Shown here: one piece after another, positions 43,303 through 52,131 of the stretch
Layout of the letters: the number at the start of each line of letters is the position of its first letter
How positions within the stretch are numbered: the first letter of the stretch is position 1
NCBI RefSeq assembly: GCF_000384155.1
Contig: NZ_KB913031.1
Location: 1,736,001 to 1,800,000, forward strand
Reading direction: 5' to 3'
Source: Methylophilus sp. 42
GTDB taxonomy: Bacteria > Pseudomonadota > Gammaproteobacteria > Burkholderiales > Methylophilaceae
Length of the DNA: 64,000 nucleotides
Translations under genes and position numbers: made by a program
Notes under the pieces: model-generated
Told to the model about the DNA's origin: nothing
What the model saw: the letters and a program-made list of their open reading frames with translations, nothing else
Database searches by the model: none

Positions 43303-45239
43303 TTGATAAAATAGCGCGCATGCTGAAACTTCCATCTAAATTCTTATCGTTGCTGGCTTTTTTGCATGACGCCATAGTAGTTATTGCGGCGTGGTTAATG
43401 GCGTTTGCATTGCGCTTTAACTTTCATATTCCGGAGAAATTTATTGGATATATCTGGGAAAGCCTGCCTGTCATTTTCATTTTTCATAGCATTTGCTTTT
43501 ATAGCTTTGGCTTATACAAAGGCGTATGGCGCTTTGCCAGCCTGCCAGATTTAAAACGCATCATGCGTGCTGTTGCTTTTGCAGCACTGCTTTGCGCAAC
43601 ATTTGCACTGTTAGTACACCCCTCAATTATTATTCCGCGCTCAGTGCTCATTACAAACCCCATGTTACTGCTATTAACCATGGGCGGTAGTCGATTCTTA
43701 TATCGCGCGTGGAAAGAGCGTCGGCTATTCAATACACTCGCGGTACAAGGCAAGCCTGTGATTGTGATCGGCGTCGAAGACGCATCTTTTAACTTGATTA
43801 AAGAACTCAGCAAAAACCCTGAGTGGCGCGTGGTGGCGATGATAGACCCGAGCAATAAGCTGGTTGGCCGTGAGATCATGCATACCAAGGTCGAAGGTGG
43901 CTTGGAGGAGATGGCACAGATTGCAGCACGCCACAGTTGCCAGCACTGCATGATTGCGATGCCGGGGAGTCGTCATGAGAAGCGTCGATTGGCAGTTGAA
44001 GCCGCACGTAAAGTAGAAGGCATGGAGGTGCTGACTTTACCTGCCATGTCAGACCTGATCAGTGGCCGTGTCAGCTTGTCCCAGATCCGCAAGATTGATG
44101 TGGAGGACTTGCTAGGGCGTGACGTGGTGCAGCTGGATACCCACGGTTTAAGCAGTATGCTGGCGAATAAAGTGGTACTGGTATCGGGTGCTGCAGGCTC
44201 GATTGGCTCTGAACTTTGTCGCCAGATATTGAGTTTTCACCCGGCACAGTTGATTTGCCTGGATCTTTCTGAATATGCACTTTACACATTGCAGCAAGAG
44301 TTTGGTCAGTGGGTGACGGATACCGAGCTGGTGTACCTGGTGGCAGATGTGAAAAACCAGACGCGTATCCAGCGCATTTTGCAAAGCCATCAACCTGACG
44401 TGGTATTACATGCTGGCGCTTACAAGCATGTGCCGATGATGGAACATTTTAATGTGGTGGAGGCCTTGCAAAACAATGCACATGGCACTTACCAGATTGC
44501 TGCAGCTTGCCAGGCGGCTGGCGTGCCGACGTTTGTCTTGGTTTCAACCGACAAAGCAGTGAATCCGACCAATGTGATGGGTGCCAGTAAACGGCTGGCC
44601 GAATTGATTTGCCAGGGATTGCAGCATGCTGACAATAGCAACACGCGTTTTATCACGGTGCGTTTTGGCAATGTACTGGGCAGCAGTGGCAGCGTGATCC
44701 CCAAGTTCCGCGAACAGATTGCACATGGCGGTCCGATTACCATTACCCATCCCGAAATTACACGCTACTTTATGTCTATCCCCGAGGCGGCACAATTGGT
44801 GTTGCAGGCTGCGACCATGGGCAACGGTGGCGAGGTATTTGTGCTGGATATGGGCACACCAGTGAGGATTATCGACCTGGCGCGCGATATGATTAAATTA
44901 TCAGGCCTGCAAGAGCAGGATATCCGCATTGAGTTTACCGGCTTGAGGCCAGGTGAAAAACTGTACGAAGAGCTATTGGCAGATGATGAAAACACCCTGC
45001 CCACCAGCCATGAAAAATTACGTATTGCACAAGCGCGCAGTGCAGATGCACGCTGGCTGGCTAATTTGCTGGAATGGTTAAGCAATATTTCACATTTGCA
45101 AGAAGCACAAATCAAGCAAGACCTGCAGCGCTGGGTGGAAGAATATCAACCTGATACCCGCCCGGCACCTGATGTTTCCCTGCGCGGTGGTGCATTGTCG
45201 CTAGACACCCTGCCCTCGCCTTCACAACAGATACACTGA
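43299..45239 (+). CDS. UDP-GlcNAc 4,6-dehydratase, membrane type (WbpM/PglF/CapD family)
   Basis: 646 residues starting from a TTG at 43299 that overlaps the preceding stop; the ATG at 43320 is an alternative. Four membrane helices (about residues 15-130) are followed by a small nucleotide-binding domain (VIVIGVEDASFNLIKEL). The catalytic SDR domain comes last: VSGAAGSIGSELCRQ (about 293-307), LVSTDKAVNPTNVMGASK and GEVFVLDMG. The STDKA-x5-MGASK arrangement, with Met in place of the usual catalytic Tyr, is characteristic of this family. It makes UDP-4-keto-6-deoxy-GlcNAc, the precursor for the gene at 41853. Confidence 0.93.
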   Translation: MIDKIARMLKLPSKFLSLLAFLHDAIVVIAAWLMAFALRFNFHIPEKFIGYIWESLPVIFIFHSICFYSFGLYKGVWRFASLPDLKRIMRAVAFAALLCATFALLVHPSIIIPRSVLITNPMLLLLTMGGSRFLYRAWKERRLFNTLAVQGKPVIVIGVEDASFNLIKELSKNPEWRVVAMIDPSNKLVGREIMHTKVEGGLEEMAQIAARHSCQHCMIAMPGSRHEKRRLAVEAARKVEGMEVLTLPAMSDLISGRVSLSQIRKIDVEDLLGRDVVQLDTHGLSSMLANKVVLVSGAAGSIGSELCRQILSFHPAQLICLDLSEYALYTLQQEFGQWVTDTELVYLVADVKNQTRIQRILQSHQPDVVLHAGAYKHVPMMEHFNVVEALQNNAHGTYQIAAACQAAGVPTFVLVSTDKAVNPTNVMGASKRLAELICQGLQHADNSNTRFITVRFGNVLGSSGSVIPKFREQIAHGGPITITHPEITRYFMSIPEAAQLVLQAATMGNGGEVFVLDMGTPVRIIDLARDMIKLSGLQEQDIRIEFTGLRPGEKLYEELLADDENTLPTSHEKLRIAQARSADARWLANLLEWLSNISHLQEAQIKQDLQRWVEEYQPDTRPAPDVSLRGGALSLDTLPSPSQQIH

Positions 45240-45332
45240 CAGATTCTTTTATTTACGCATTAAGCTTAGTGTATGGTTTGATGTCGTTTACAATATCGAA
45301 TCGATTCAACAACCTCTGCCACATCCCCCTTT

Positions 45333-47240
45333 ATGCCTCATATTACGCTTGATAATGCCAGCCTGGCATTTGGTCATCATGCCTTGCTTGCCCAAGCCTC
45401 ATTTCAGTTAGACCCAGGTGAACGCGTCGGTTTGATTGGCCGCAATGGTGCTGGTAAATCCAGCTTACTGAAAGCCATTGCCGGTACCATCAAACTGGAT
45501 GACGGCACTGTATGGCGCGCACCAAACGTACGCGTGGTCTATGTGCCACAAGAACCTGAACTGGATAATGCACACACCGTATTTGAAGCAGTGGCAGAAG
45601 GTTTGGGCAGCTTGCAGCAAACCATCATTGACTACCATCAGGTCACGCATGATATGGGCATGCCGGATGCCAATATTGAGGCATTGATGGAGCGCATGCA
45701 GGCATTGCAGCATGAAATGGATGCCCAAAATGGATGGGTAGCGCAATCACGTGTCGAAACCGTGCTTAGCCGCTTAAAGCTGGATGCGGATGTATTGGTC
45801 TCAACACTTTCCGGTGGCTGGCGTAAACGCGTTGCGCTTGGGCGGGCGCTGGTGGCAGAGCCTGAGGTACTATTACTCGACGAGCCAACCAACCATCTGG
45901 ATCTGGAAGCGATCGAGTGGCTGGAAGATTTGTTACTGGGATTTAATGGCAGTGTGTTGTTTATTACCCATGACCGTCGCTTTTTAGACAAATTAGCCAC
46001 ACGCATTACCGAGCTTGACCGTGGCAATCTGACAGACTTCGTTGGCAACTTTTCACAATATCAAATTAAAAAAGAAGAGTTACTCGCCGTTGAAGAAACC
46101 CATGCGGCTAAGTTCGATAAATTTCTGGCACAGGAAGAAGTCTGGATCCGCCAAGGGATTAAAGCACGCCGTACACGTAATGAAGGGCGCGTAAGAAGAC
46201 TGGAAGCGCTACGTTTAGACCGTGCAGCCAGACGTGAGCGCCAGGGCGATGTCAAACTCAACCTGGATGCAGGCGAACGCAGTGGGAAACTGGTGGCAGA
46301 GCTTGATCAGGTCTATAAGTCCTATGGTGACAAAACCTTAATCAAAGGCTTCAGTACCCGTATTTTGCGTGGCGATAAAATTGGTTTACTGGGTCCAAAC
46401 GGGATTGGAAAATCCACGCTATTGAAACTTATTTTAGGGGACATTGAAGCAGATAGTGGCGACATTCAGCGCGGCACAAAAATCAATGTCGCTTATTTTG
46501 ACCAGATGCGGGAGCAGCTGGATGAAGAAGCCACATTGGCCGATACCATTAGCCCGGGTTCAGACTTTGTTGAAATCGGCAATGAGCGTAAACATGTGAT
46601 CAGTTACCTGGAAGACTTCCTGTTTCCGCCACAACGCTCACGCTCACCAGTGAAATCACTTTCCGGTGGTGAACGCAACCGTTTACTGTTGGCACGCCTG
46701 TTTGCACGCCCTGCCAACGTCCTGGTGCTGGATGAGCCGACCAATGACCTGGATATTGATACGCTGGAGTTATTGGAGACGCTATTACAGGATTATTCAG
46801 GGACCCTTTTCCTTGTCAGCCACGATCGGGCTTTTCTGGAAAACACCGTCACCCAAGTGATTGCGTTTGAAGGCCAAGGCAAATTAACCGAATTCGGTGG
46901 TGGCTACGATGACTGGTTAAGATTTAGCCAGGATCGTAGTAGCAAACCAACCTCTACGCCAAAAGTATCTGCGGCCGCTTCAGCATCAAATACACCCGCG
47001 CCTATAGTCACAACCCGAAAAACGTTGAGCTTCAAGGAACAGCGTGAGCTGGAAGTATTACCTGCAGAAATTGAACAACTGGAGCAAGAGCAAGCCGAGA
47101 TCCAGGCCCAATTTGCACAAGGTGATATTTATAAACAGGCCCCTGAGCGAGTGAAGCTGCTACAGGACAGGCTGAGCGAAATTGAGCTGCTGGTCATGCA
47201 GAAGCTCACGCGCTGGGAAACGCTAGAAAGTTTGATGTAA
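45333..47240 (+). CDS. uup: ABC-F family ATPase (Uup-like)
   Basis: 635 residues with two ABC domains and no membrane segments. The first has Walker A GRNGAGKSSLLKA, signature LSGGWRKRVALG and Walker B LLLDEPTNHLD. The second has GPNGIGKSTLLKL, LSGGERNRLLLA and VLVLDEPTNDLD. A charged linker joins them, and a C-terminal coiled coil (about 555-630, EQLEQEQAEIQAQF) matches Uup, which binds branched DNA and affects precise excision and ribosome function. A terminator follows, shared with the convergent flgN gene. Confidence 0.9.
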   Translation: MPHITLDNASLAFGHHALLAQASFQLDPGERVGLIGRNGAGKSSLLKAIAGTIKLDDGTVWRAPNVRVVYVPQEPELDNAHTVFEAVAEGLGSLQQTIIDYHQVTHDMGMPDANIEALMERMQALQHEMDAQNGWVAQSRVETVLSRLKLDADVLVSTLSGGWRKRVALGRALVAEPEVLLLDEPTNHLDLEAIEWLEDLLLGFNGSVLFITHDRRFLDKLATRITELDRGNLTDFVGNFSQYQIKKEELLAVEETHAAKFDKFLAQEEVWIRQGIKARRTRNEGRVRRLEALRLDRAARRERQGDVKLNLDAGERSGKLVAELDQVYKSYGDKTLIKGFSTRILRGDKIGLLGPNGIGKSTLLKLILGDIEADSGDIQRGTKINVAYFDQMREQLDEEATLADTISPGSDFVEIGNERKHVISYLEDFLFPPQRSRSPVKSLSGGERNRLLLARLFARPANVLVLDEPTNDLDIDTLELLETLLQDYSGTLFLVSHDRAFLENTVTQVIAFEGQGKLTEFGGGYDDWLRFSQDRSSKPTSTPKVSAAASASNTPAPIVTTRKTLSFKEQRELEVLPAEIEQLEQEQAEIQAQFAQGDIYKQAPERVKLLQDRLSEIELLVMQKLTRWETLESLM

Positions 47241-47266
47241 GGCCATTTGCTAGCGTTAAAAGCACA

Positions 47267-47299
47267 ACAGCCGAAGAGCATCTCTTCGGCTGTTTTTTT
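47267..47299. terminator. Rho-independent terminator between uup and flgN
   Basis: Stem ACAGCCGAAGAG / CTCTTCGGCTGT with CAT loop, followed by a T-run. Twelve base pairs make it very stable. The minus strand side is only moderately T-rich. Confidence 0.93.
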
Positions 47300-47315
47300 A
47301 TCGTGTGAACAGTGT

Positions 47316-47792
47316 CTAGACTGAAAAGCCGCTACGACTGCTGTTTGCCCGGTGGGCTTGACCATTTTTGCCATAAAACTGTGGTGCAGAACTCTTACCG
47401 TTCAATGCATCCAGCTTTTCCTGATTGCGCAGGAAGTGCTTGTTAATCAGGATACCGTTCAAGCGATTTAATTCTTTTGCCTGTGTCAGCTCTTGCTGAA
47501 AAGTGACCCATGCACTATCTAATAATTGGCTGGATTGCTTTTGTAACCAGACCGACATGCCCTGCTCATTCGGCTCAAAGCCAGCTGCAGCCAGCGCGTC
47601 ATAGCGTGAATTGGCAGCGGCACCTAGTGCTTGTAGCAGCTCAACCCGCTTGTCTACCATGCGCTCAATCACGTCCAGATCAGCAGTGACCAAGGCCGAC
47701 TGCTCAGACTGCAAATCACTCAATAACTCTGATACCAGCGCGGCGTCTTTCTCAAACGTCACTGGAGAAGATAAATGATTTGCAGTAGTCAT
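47316..47792 (-). CDS. flgN: Flagellar chaperone FlgN
   Basis: 158 residues, alpha-helical, with the FlgN-like N-terminal stretch ELLSDLQSEQSALVTADLDV (about 20-39). It escorts the hook-filament junction proteins FlgK and FlgL to the export gate, and both are encoded 9 kb away in this window. The C-terminal end (SSAPQFYGKNGQAHRAN) is unstructured, the part that binds cargo. The gene starts 5 bp after flgM and shares its promoter. Confidence 0.9.
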   Translation of the reverse strand: MTTANHLSSPVTFEKDAALVSELLSDLQSEQSALVTADLDVIERMVDKRVELLQALGAAANSRYDALAAAGFEPNEQGMSVWLQKQSSQLLDSAWVTFQQELTQAKELNRLNGILINKHFLRNQEKLDALNGKSSAPQFYGKNGQAHRANSSRSGFSV

Positions 47793-47797
47793 AATTG

Positions 47798-48115
47798 TCA
47801 GCCTTTATTCGGTTGTATCAAGTCTTTAACAGTTTGCAACAAGCCATCAGCCACTTTGGCGGTATCCACCGAAAAATCGCCACGCGCAATGGCGGCTTTG
47901 ATTTCTTCGACTTTATTGGTGTCAAACACCTCACCAGAGGCCAATCCAGCTTCTAATGACTGCAACTGCACGGAGGCAGAAGATAAAGTCACATTGTCTG
48001 AAGAGGCAGTAGATGTGCTCGCTGCTTTCTCGCTGCTTTTATTCGCAGTCCCTTTTTCCAATGTCGGCTTGTCTACGCCAACACCCATTTTTTTAATCGA
48101 ATCTGAAATGTTCAT
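47798..48115 (-). CDS. flgM: Anti-sigma-28 factor FlgM
   Basis: 105 residues from the ATG at 48113-48115, with GAGG 6 bases upstream. The 19-codon extension seen in the open frame was rejected. The N-terminus NISDSIKKMG is the usual FlgM start. The C-terminal half (VTLSSASVQLQSLEAGL, and VEEIKAAIARGDFSVDTAKVADGLL) holds the helices that bind FliA. It keeps sigma-28 inactive until the hook is complete, then is exported. A sigma-28 promoter lies 70 bp upstream, giving the classical feedback loop. Confidence 0.94.
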   Translation of the reverse strand: MNISDSIKKMGVGVDKPTLEKGTANKSSEKAASTSTASSDNVTLSSASVQLQSLEAGLASGEVFDTNKVEEIKAAIARGDFSVDTAKVADGLLQTVKDLIQPNKG

Positions 48116-48184
48116 GCCGTACCTCTTCTGATTTTGAATTGTTTCAGGGCTTATCAAAGTCAAAACCCTCATTCGTTAACAGTA

Positions 48185-48211
48185 CTATCGGCATAGTTTA
48201 AGCGAACTTTA
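48185..48211 (-). promoter_or_regulatory. Sigma-28 (FliA) promoter of flgMN
   Basis: Read on the minus strand: TAAAGTTC (48211-48204), 11-base spacer, GCCGATAG (48192-48185). Fourteen of 16 positions match the FliA consensus. Transcription would start about 8 bases downstream, giving a leader of roughly 60 bases before flgM. Confidence 0.9.
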
Positions 48212-48298
48212 GTGCTTAATACACTTTTTATCGCATGTTTATCATTTTCAGACATTTTTCAATTAAGCTATTTTTAATTAAAAGGGTTGTCCATCTGA

Positions 48299-49060
48299 CT
48301 AAAAGCGCACGTCTACCTTACCGGAAGACTGCGCGACGCCTTTTACAATCTGGCCACTGCTGACTTTCACATCAACCACCTGGCCAACATTTGCGGTTTG
48401 CATGGCAGTGCCATCAGCCGAGATCACAAAGCCATCACCACGACTATTTAACTGTACAGTTTGCCCTTGCATAATCACTGGCACCGACTTGAGCAACTCT
48501 GGTCTTAGCACCGTGCCCAATGGCAAATTTAATGCTGCCTGTTTACCAGCCAACATAGACAAGTCAGTAATAATGCCTGCTGGCAATTTGCTTAAATCAC
48601 CAGACTGCATGACCACATCTGTGGGTTGCACTGGTGAACCCTGGCCAACTGGCAAACCGGTAACGGCATATTCTCCCCACACCTGCACATCGGCCTGTAC
48701 ATACAGTGTCCATGGCTTAGTCTCAGATTGCAGGCAACGCACGCCAATATGGGTTTTACCCCACAAACGGGCGCCTTGTACCGTAAAGCCTTCCATCAAT
48801 GCGCACTCTGCAATACGGATACGGCTATCCAGCGGTTGGATCTCGATATTGACTTTGCCCGGATAGCCTTGTGTCTGGCTTTGTACATACTGCATCACTG
48901 TTTGATACAGGCGGCTGTGCATGTCATTACCTGCAGAGGCTGTGCCGACCGCATGCTGATTCGCAATCACCGCACGGTCTGCCGCATACGCAGGAGCGCT
49001 CATCAGCCATAACAGGCTAACAATAAGCATCATCACAATCTGGGGCTGGTGTTGTTTCAT
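48299..49060 (-). CDS. flgA: Flagellar P-ring chaperone FlgA
   Basis: 253 residues from the ATG at 49058-49060. The longer frame up to 49165 lacks a signal at its N-terminus. A signal peptide (about residues 5-27, ending SAPAYA) sends it to the periplasm. The C-terminal SAF domain includes GQGSPVQPTDVVMQSGDLSKL region and ends VVDVKVSSGQIVKG. FlgA assists assembly of FlgI into the P ring around the rod. The flgMN promoter begins after its stop, so flgA is a separate unit divergent from flgB. Confidence 0.92.
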   Translation of the reverse strand: MKQHQPQIVMMLIVSLLWLMSAPAYAADRAVIANQHAVGTASAGNDMHSRLYQTVMQYVQSQTQGYPGKVNIEIQPLDSRIRIAECALMEGFTVQGARLWGKTHIGVRCLQSETKPWTLYVQADVQVWGEYAVTGLPVGQGSPVQPTDVVMQSGDLSKLPAGIITDLSMLAGKQAALNLPLGTVLRPELLKSVPVIMQGQTVQLNSRGDGFVISADGTAMQTANVGQVVDVKVSSGQIVKGVAQSSGKVDVRF

Positions 49061-49100
49061 GTGCCCTATTCTACGCATCACGGGCAAGTTTAATCCCGGA

Positions 49101-49126
49101 ATTAAAGGGGATTTCCCCCGTTTAAT
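49101..49126. repeat. Imperfect inverted repeat between flgA and flgB
   Basis: ATTAAAGGGG (49101-49110) and CCCC..TTTAAT (49115-49126, 2-4 unpaired bases) form a hairpin in the divergent promoter region. Its inner part is GGGGATTTCCCC. Confidence 0.35.
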
Positions 49127-49240
49127 TGCAGAATCATTGCATAGGCCGCGGCGTACACTAGGCATAGCTAGTAAAAGTCATATGCGTGAAAGCAGACCTG
49201 CTTATTCGGGTTAACGGTCGCAGAGGACAAAACTTTAGAG

Positions 49241-49264
49241 GTTCGAAAGCAACAGGTTTCGAAC
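49241..49264. repeat. Inverted repeat in the flgB leader
   Basis: GTTCGAAA (49241-49248) and TTTCGAAC (49257-49264), perfect 8-bp arms around 8 bases, 35 bases before the flgB ATG. Possible regulator site or leader hairpin for the rod-hook operon. Confidence 0.5.
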
Positions 49265-49298
49265 AGGGCTGGAGAAACAGCCAGGAAAGGATAAAACG

Positions 49299-49730
49299 AT
49301 GATAAACAAACTGGACGCCGCACTGAATTTCCATCAGACGGCATTGCGCGTGCGCAATGAACGTCAAGAGCTGTTGGCATCGAATATTGCCAATGCAGAT
49401 ACACCGCAATATAAAGCGCGTGACATCGACTTTCAGTCTGCCATGAAGGCAGCGCTGCAACCGAATGCTTCTGCCGGCACCACAACAAGCAATGGCGCAT
49501 TGCAACAAACCAATGCTGGCCATATGAATGGCACGGGCGGCAGCGGCTATGTCAGCACAGGCGACCCGCTGTTCCGCGCAGTGGTGCAAGGCTCTGCTGA
49601 TGGCAACACCGTCGATATGGATGTGGAGCGTAATGCTTATGTCGATAACGGCATCCGTTATGAGGCCAGCCTGACCATGATAGGCGGCCAGATTAAGAAA
49701 ATGCTGTCCGCAATTAACGGCCAGCAATAA
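49299..49730 (+). CDS. flgB: Flagellar proximal rod protein FlgB
   Basis: 143 residues. The rod-family motif SNIANADTPQYKARDIDF (about 28-45) is at the N-terminus and the C-terminus is the helical end shared by axial proteins. It forms the part of the rod next to the MS ring. AAAGGA precedes the ATG. It is the first gene of the long operon flgBCDEFGHIJ, with flgC 16 bp later. Confidence 0.95.
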   Translation: MINKLDAALNFHQTALRVRNERQELLASNIANADTPQYKARDIDFQSAMKAALQPNASAGTTTSNGALQQTNAGHMNGTGGSGYVSTGDPLFRAVVQGSADGNTVDMDVERNAYVDNGIRYEASLTMIGGQIKKMLSAINGQQ

Positions 49731-49746
49731 TTAAAGGAGGTCTGTC

Positions 49747-50151
49747 ATGTCTCTGTTTAACGTATTCAAAATTTCCGGCTCAGCCATGAGTGCGCAATCC
49801 ATGCGCCTGAACACGGTGGCCAGCAACCTCGCCAACGCCGACAGCGTGGTGAGCTCCGATGGCAAGCCCTACCAGTCTAAACAAGTGGTGTTTAAGGCAG
49901 TTCAGGATGCAGCCAACCAGAGCAGCACGGTTGAAGTGGATCGTGTCATTGAAGATAACAAGCCAGGCAAAATGGTCTACGACCCCAAACACCCGATGGC
50001 GAATGCCGATGGCTACATCACCATGCCTAATGTCAATGTGACTGAGGAAATGGTGAACATGATTTCAGCGTCACGCGCTTATCAAAACAACGTGGAAACC
50101 ATGAACGCGGCAAAAACCATGTTGCTTAAAACATTGAATATCGGTCAATAA
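49747..50151 (+). CDS. flgC: Flagellar proximal rod protein FlgC
   Basis: 134 residues. FKISGSAMSAQSMRLN and ASNLANADSV are the axial-protein start, and the C-terminal VNVTEEMVNMISASRAYQNN is the conserved helical end. A strong AAAGGAGG lies 6-7 bases before the ATG. It forms a proximal rod segment with FlgB and FlgF. Confidence 0.95.
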   Translation: MSLFNVFKISGSAMSAQSMRLNTVASNLANADSVVSSDGKPYQSKQVVFKAVQDAANQSSTVEVDRVIEDNKPGKMVYDPKHPMANADGYITMPNVNVTEEMVNMISASRAYQNNVETMNAAKTMLLKTLNIGQ

Positions 50152-50171
50152 CCTGCAGAAAGGACTTCAGC

Positions 50172-50840
50172 ATGACCACCGTTAATACCAACAACCAGGT
50201 GTCACAAGATTTACTGAATTCAGTGAACACACGCAACACGGCCAGCACGACAGATGAAACACAAGACCGTTTCATGACCTTGCTGGTGACGCAGATGAAA
50301 AACCAGGATCCGTTGAATCCGATGGATAACGCCCAGGTGACCAGCCAGATGGCACAGTTGAATACCGTGACTGGCATCAACAAGCTGAATGAAACCATGA
50401 GCAGCCTGATCGGCAGCGTACAGCTAGGCCAAGCTTACCAGGCTACCAGCATGATAGGCCGCAATGTCTTGGTAGAAGGCAAAACGCTCACCCATACAGA
50501 AACCGGCGGTTACTTCGGCGTCAATGTGCCTAATGGCGCAGACAGCCTGTCAGTCGCGATTAAAAACGGTTCCGGCGCCACCATCCGCACACTGACATTC
50601 GGCAAACAAGACGTAGGTGTCAATGCGTTGAGCTGGGATGGAAAAATGGATGATGGCACCGTCGCGCCTAGTGGTGACTATAGCTATGAAATCACCGCAA
50701 AAACTGGTGACACCACCGTCAGCAGTACCGCCCTGAGTCTGGCACAGGTACAAAGCGTCACCACCAGCACCAGCGGTGCCAAACTGAATTTGAGCAATAA
50801 CACGACAGTGTCTGCATCTGATATTTCTGAGATTTTCTAA
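50172..50840 (+). CDS. flgD: Flagellar hook-cap scaffold FlgD
   Basis: 222 residues. The N-terminal FlgD signature FMTLLVTQMKNQDPLNPMD (about 35-53) is followed by QVTSQMAQLNTVTGI. The later beta part (about 90-190) contains the FlgD Ig-like and tudor-like folds, including LSWDGKMDDGTVAPSGDY. The protein caps the growing hook and is lost when the hook is finished. It starts 20 bp after flgC. Length is usual for the family. Confidence 0.94.
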   Translation: MTTVNTNNQVSQDLLNSVNTRNTASTTDETQDRFMTLLVTQMKNQDPLNPMDNAQVTSQMAQLNTVTGINKLNETMSSLIGSVQLGQAYQATSMIGRNVLVEGKTLTHTETGGYFGVNVPNGADSLSVAIKNGSGATIRTLTFGKQDVGVNALSWDGKMDDGTVAPSGDYSYEITAKTGDTTVSSTALSLAQVQSVTTSTSGAKLNLSNNTTVSASDISEIF

Positions 50841-50883
50841 TTTTTAATATTGACATTTTTAGTCCTTACCAAGGAGAGATAAC

Positions 50884-52095
50884 ATGGCTTTTTCACAAGG
50901 CTTAAGTGGTTTAAATGCAGCATCTAAAGCGCTGGAAGTGATTGGCAACAACGTTTCTAACGCCAACACTGTTGGCTTTAAACAGTCTCGTGCAGAGTTT
51001 TCTGATGTGTTCGCGGCGTCCCTGAGTGGCGCGGGTACGACACAAATCGGTATTGGTACCAAAATTTCTGATGTGGCCCAGCAGTTTACACAAGGCAACA
51101 TTACCGCGACCAATAACACACTGGATGTGGCAATTAACGGTGCCGGCTTCTTCCGTTTGAGCAACAACGGTGCGGTGACCTATACCCGTAACGGCCAATT
51201 CCAGATGGATAAGAATGGCTACATTGTCACCAGCGACGGCAAACGCCTGATGGGTAACAGCGCAGACAACCTCAACGGTTCCAGCCCGGTAGAAATTCAG
51301 ATTGATACCAGTGATTTGCAACCAGTCGCCAGTTCCAAAATCACAGGTACCTTGAACCTGAACTCAGCCAGTGCTGATATTGATCAGACCGTCACCCCAT
51401 TTAGCTCCACAGACCCGACCAGCTACACTAACTCAACCGCGATTACGGTCTATGACAACCTGGGTAATTCACACAATGTACAAAACTACTATGTGAAAAC
51501 TGCCGCTAACAACTGGAGTGTCTACACTACGGTAGATGGTACGGATGTTACACCAACACCAACACCAACCATGGTATTTAACGCGGGTGGCTACGATTCA
51601 ACTAACTCCAGCGTGACACCGATAACATTCACGCCTACGACGGGTGGCGCCGCCATGAACATCAGCTTTGATTATTCAAAAAGCACACAGTATGGCTCGT
51701 CTTTCAGCGTCAACAAGCTGAGCCAGGATGGTTACTCTTCAGGCCGTATTGCCAGCTTCACTATTGGTGATGATGGCATTATTCAAGGCCGCTACACCAA
51801 CGGTCAATCCAAAGACCTCGGCCGTGTGGTCCTGGCTAACTTTGTGAACCCGAATGGTTTGCAATCACTGGGCGGTAACCAGTGGGCATCGACTTACGAA
51901 TCTGGCGACGAGCTGATTGGCTCACCAGGCAGCAGCACACTGGGCGTACTGCAGTCATCTGCGGTAGAAGATTCGAACGTAGACCTGACCGCAGAACTGG
52001 TCAACATGATTACTGCACAGCGTATCTACCAGGCCAACGCGCAAACCATCAAAACGCAAGATCAGGTCATGCAGACTTTGGTCAACCTGCGTTAA
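50884..52095 (+). CDS. flgE: Flagellar hook protein FlgE
   Basis: 403 residues, near the E. coli length. The N-terminal axial motif GNNVSNANTVGFKQSRAEF (about 22-40) and the C-terminal SNVDLTAELVNMITAQRIYQ bracket a variable middle part rich in Ser, Thr, Asn and Pro (a short TPTPTP run near residue 225). AAGGAGAG lies before the ATG. It polymerises into the flexible hook. Confidence 0.95.
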   Translation: MAFSQGLSGLNAASKALEVIGNNVSNANTVGFKQSRAEFSDVFAASLSGAGTTQIGIGTKISDVAQQFTQGNITATNNTLDVAINGAGFFRLSNNGAVTYTRNGQFQMDKNGYIVTSDGKRLMGNSADNLNGSSPVEIQIDTSDLQPVASSKITGTLNLNSASADIDQTVTPFSSTDPTSYTNSTAITVYDNLGNSHNVQNYYVKTAANNWSVYTTVDGTDVTPTPTPTMVFNAGGYDSTNSSVTPITFTPTTGGAAMNISFDYSKSTQYGSSFSVNKLSQDGYSSGRIASFTIGDDGIIQGRYTNGQSKDLGRVVLANFVNPNGLQSLGGNQWASTYESGDELIGSPGSSTLGVLQSSAVEDSNVDLTAELVNMITAQRIYQANAQTIKTQDQVMQTLVNLR

Positions 52096-52131
52096 TACAG
52101 GTCTGATTAACTTCTTGATAGGGGCAGCTTT

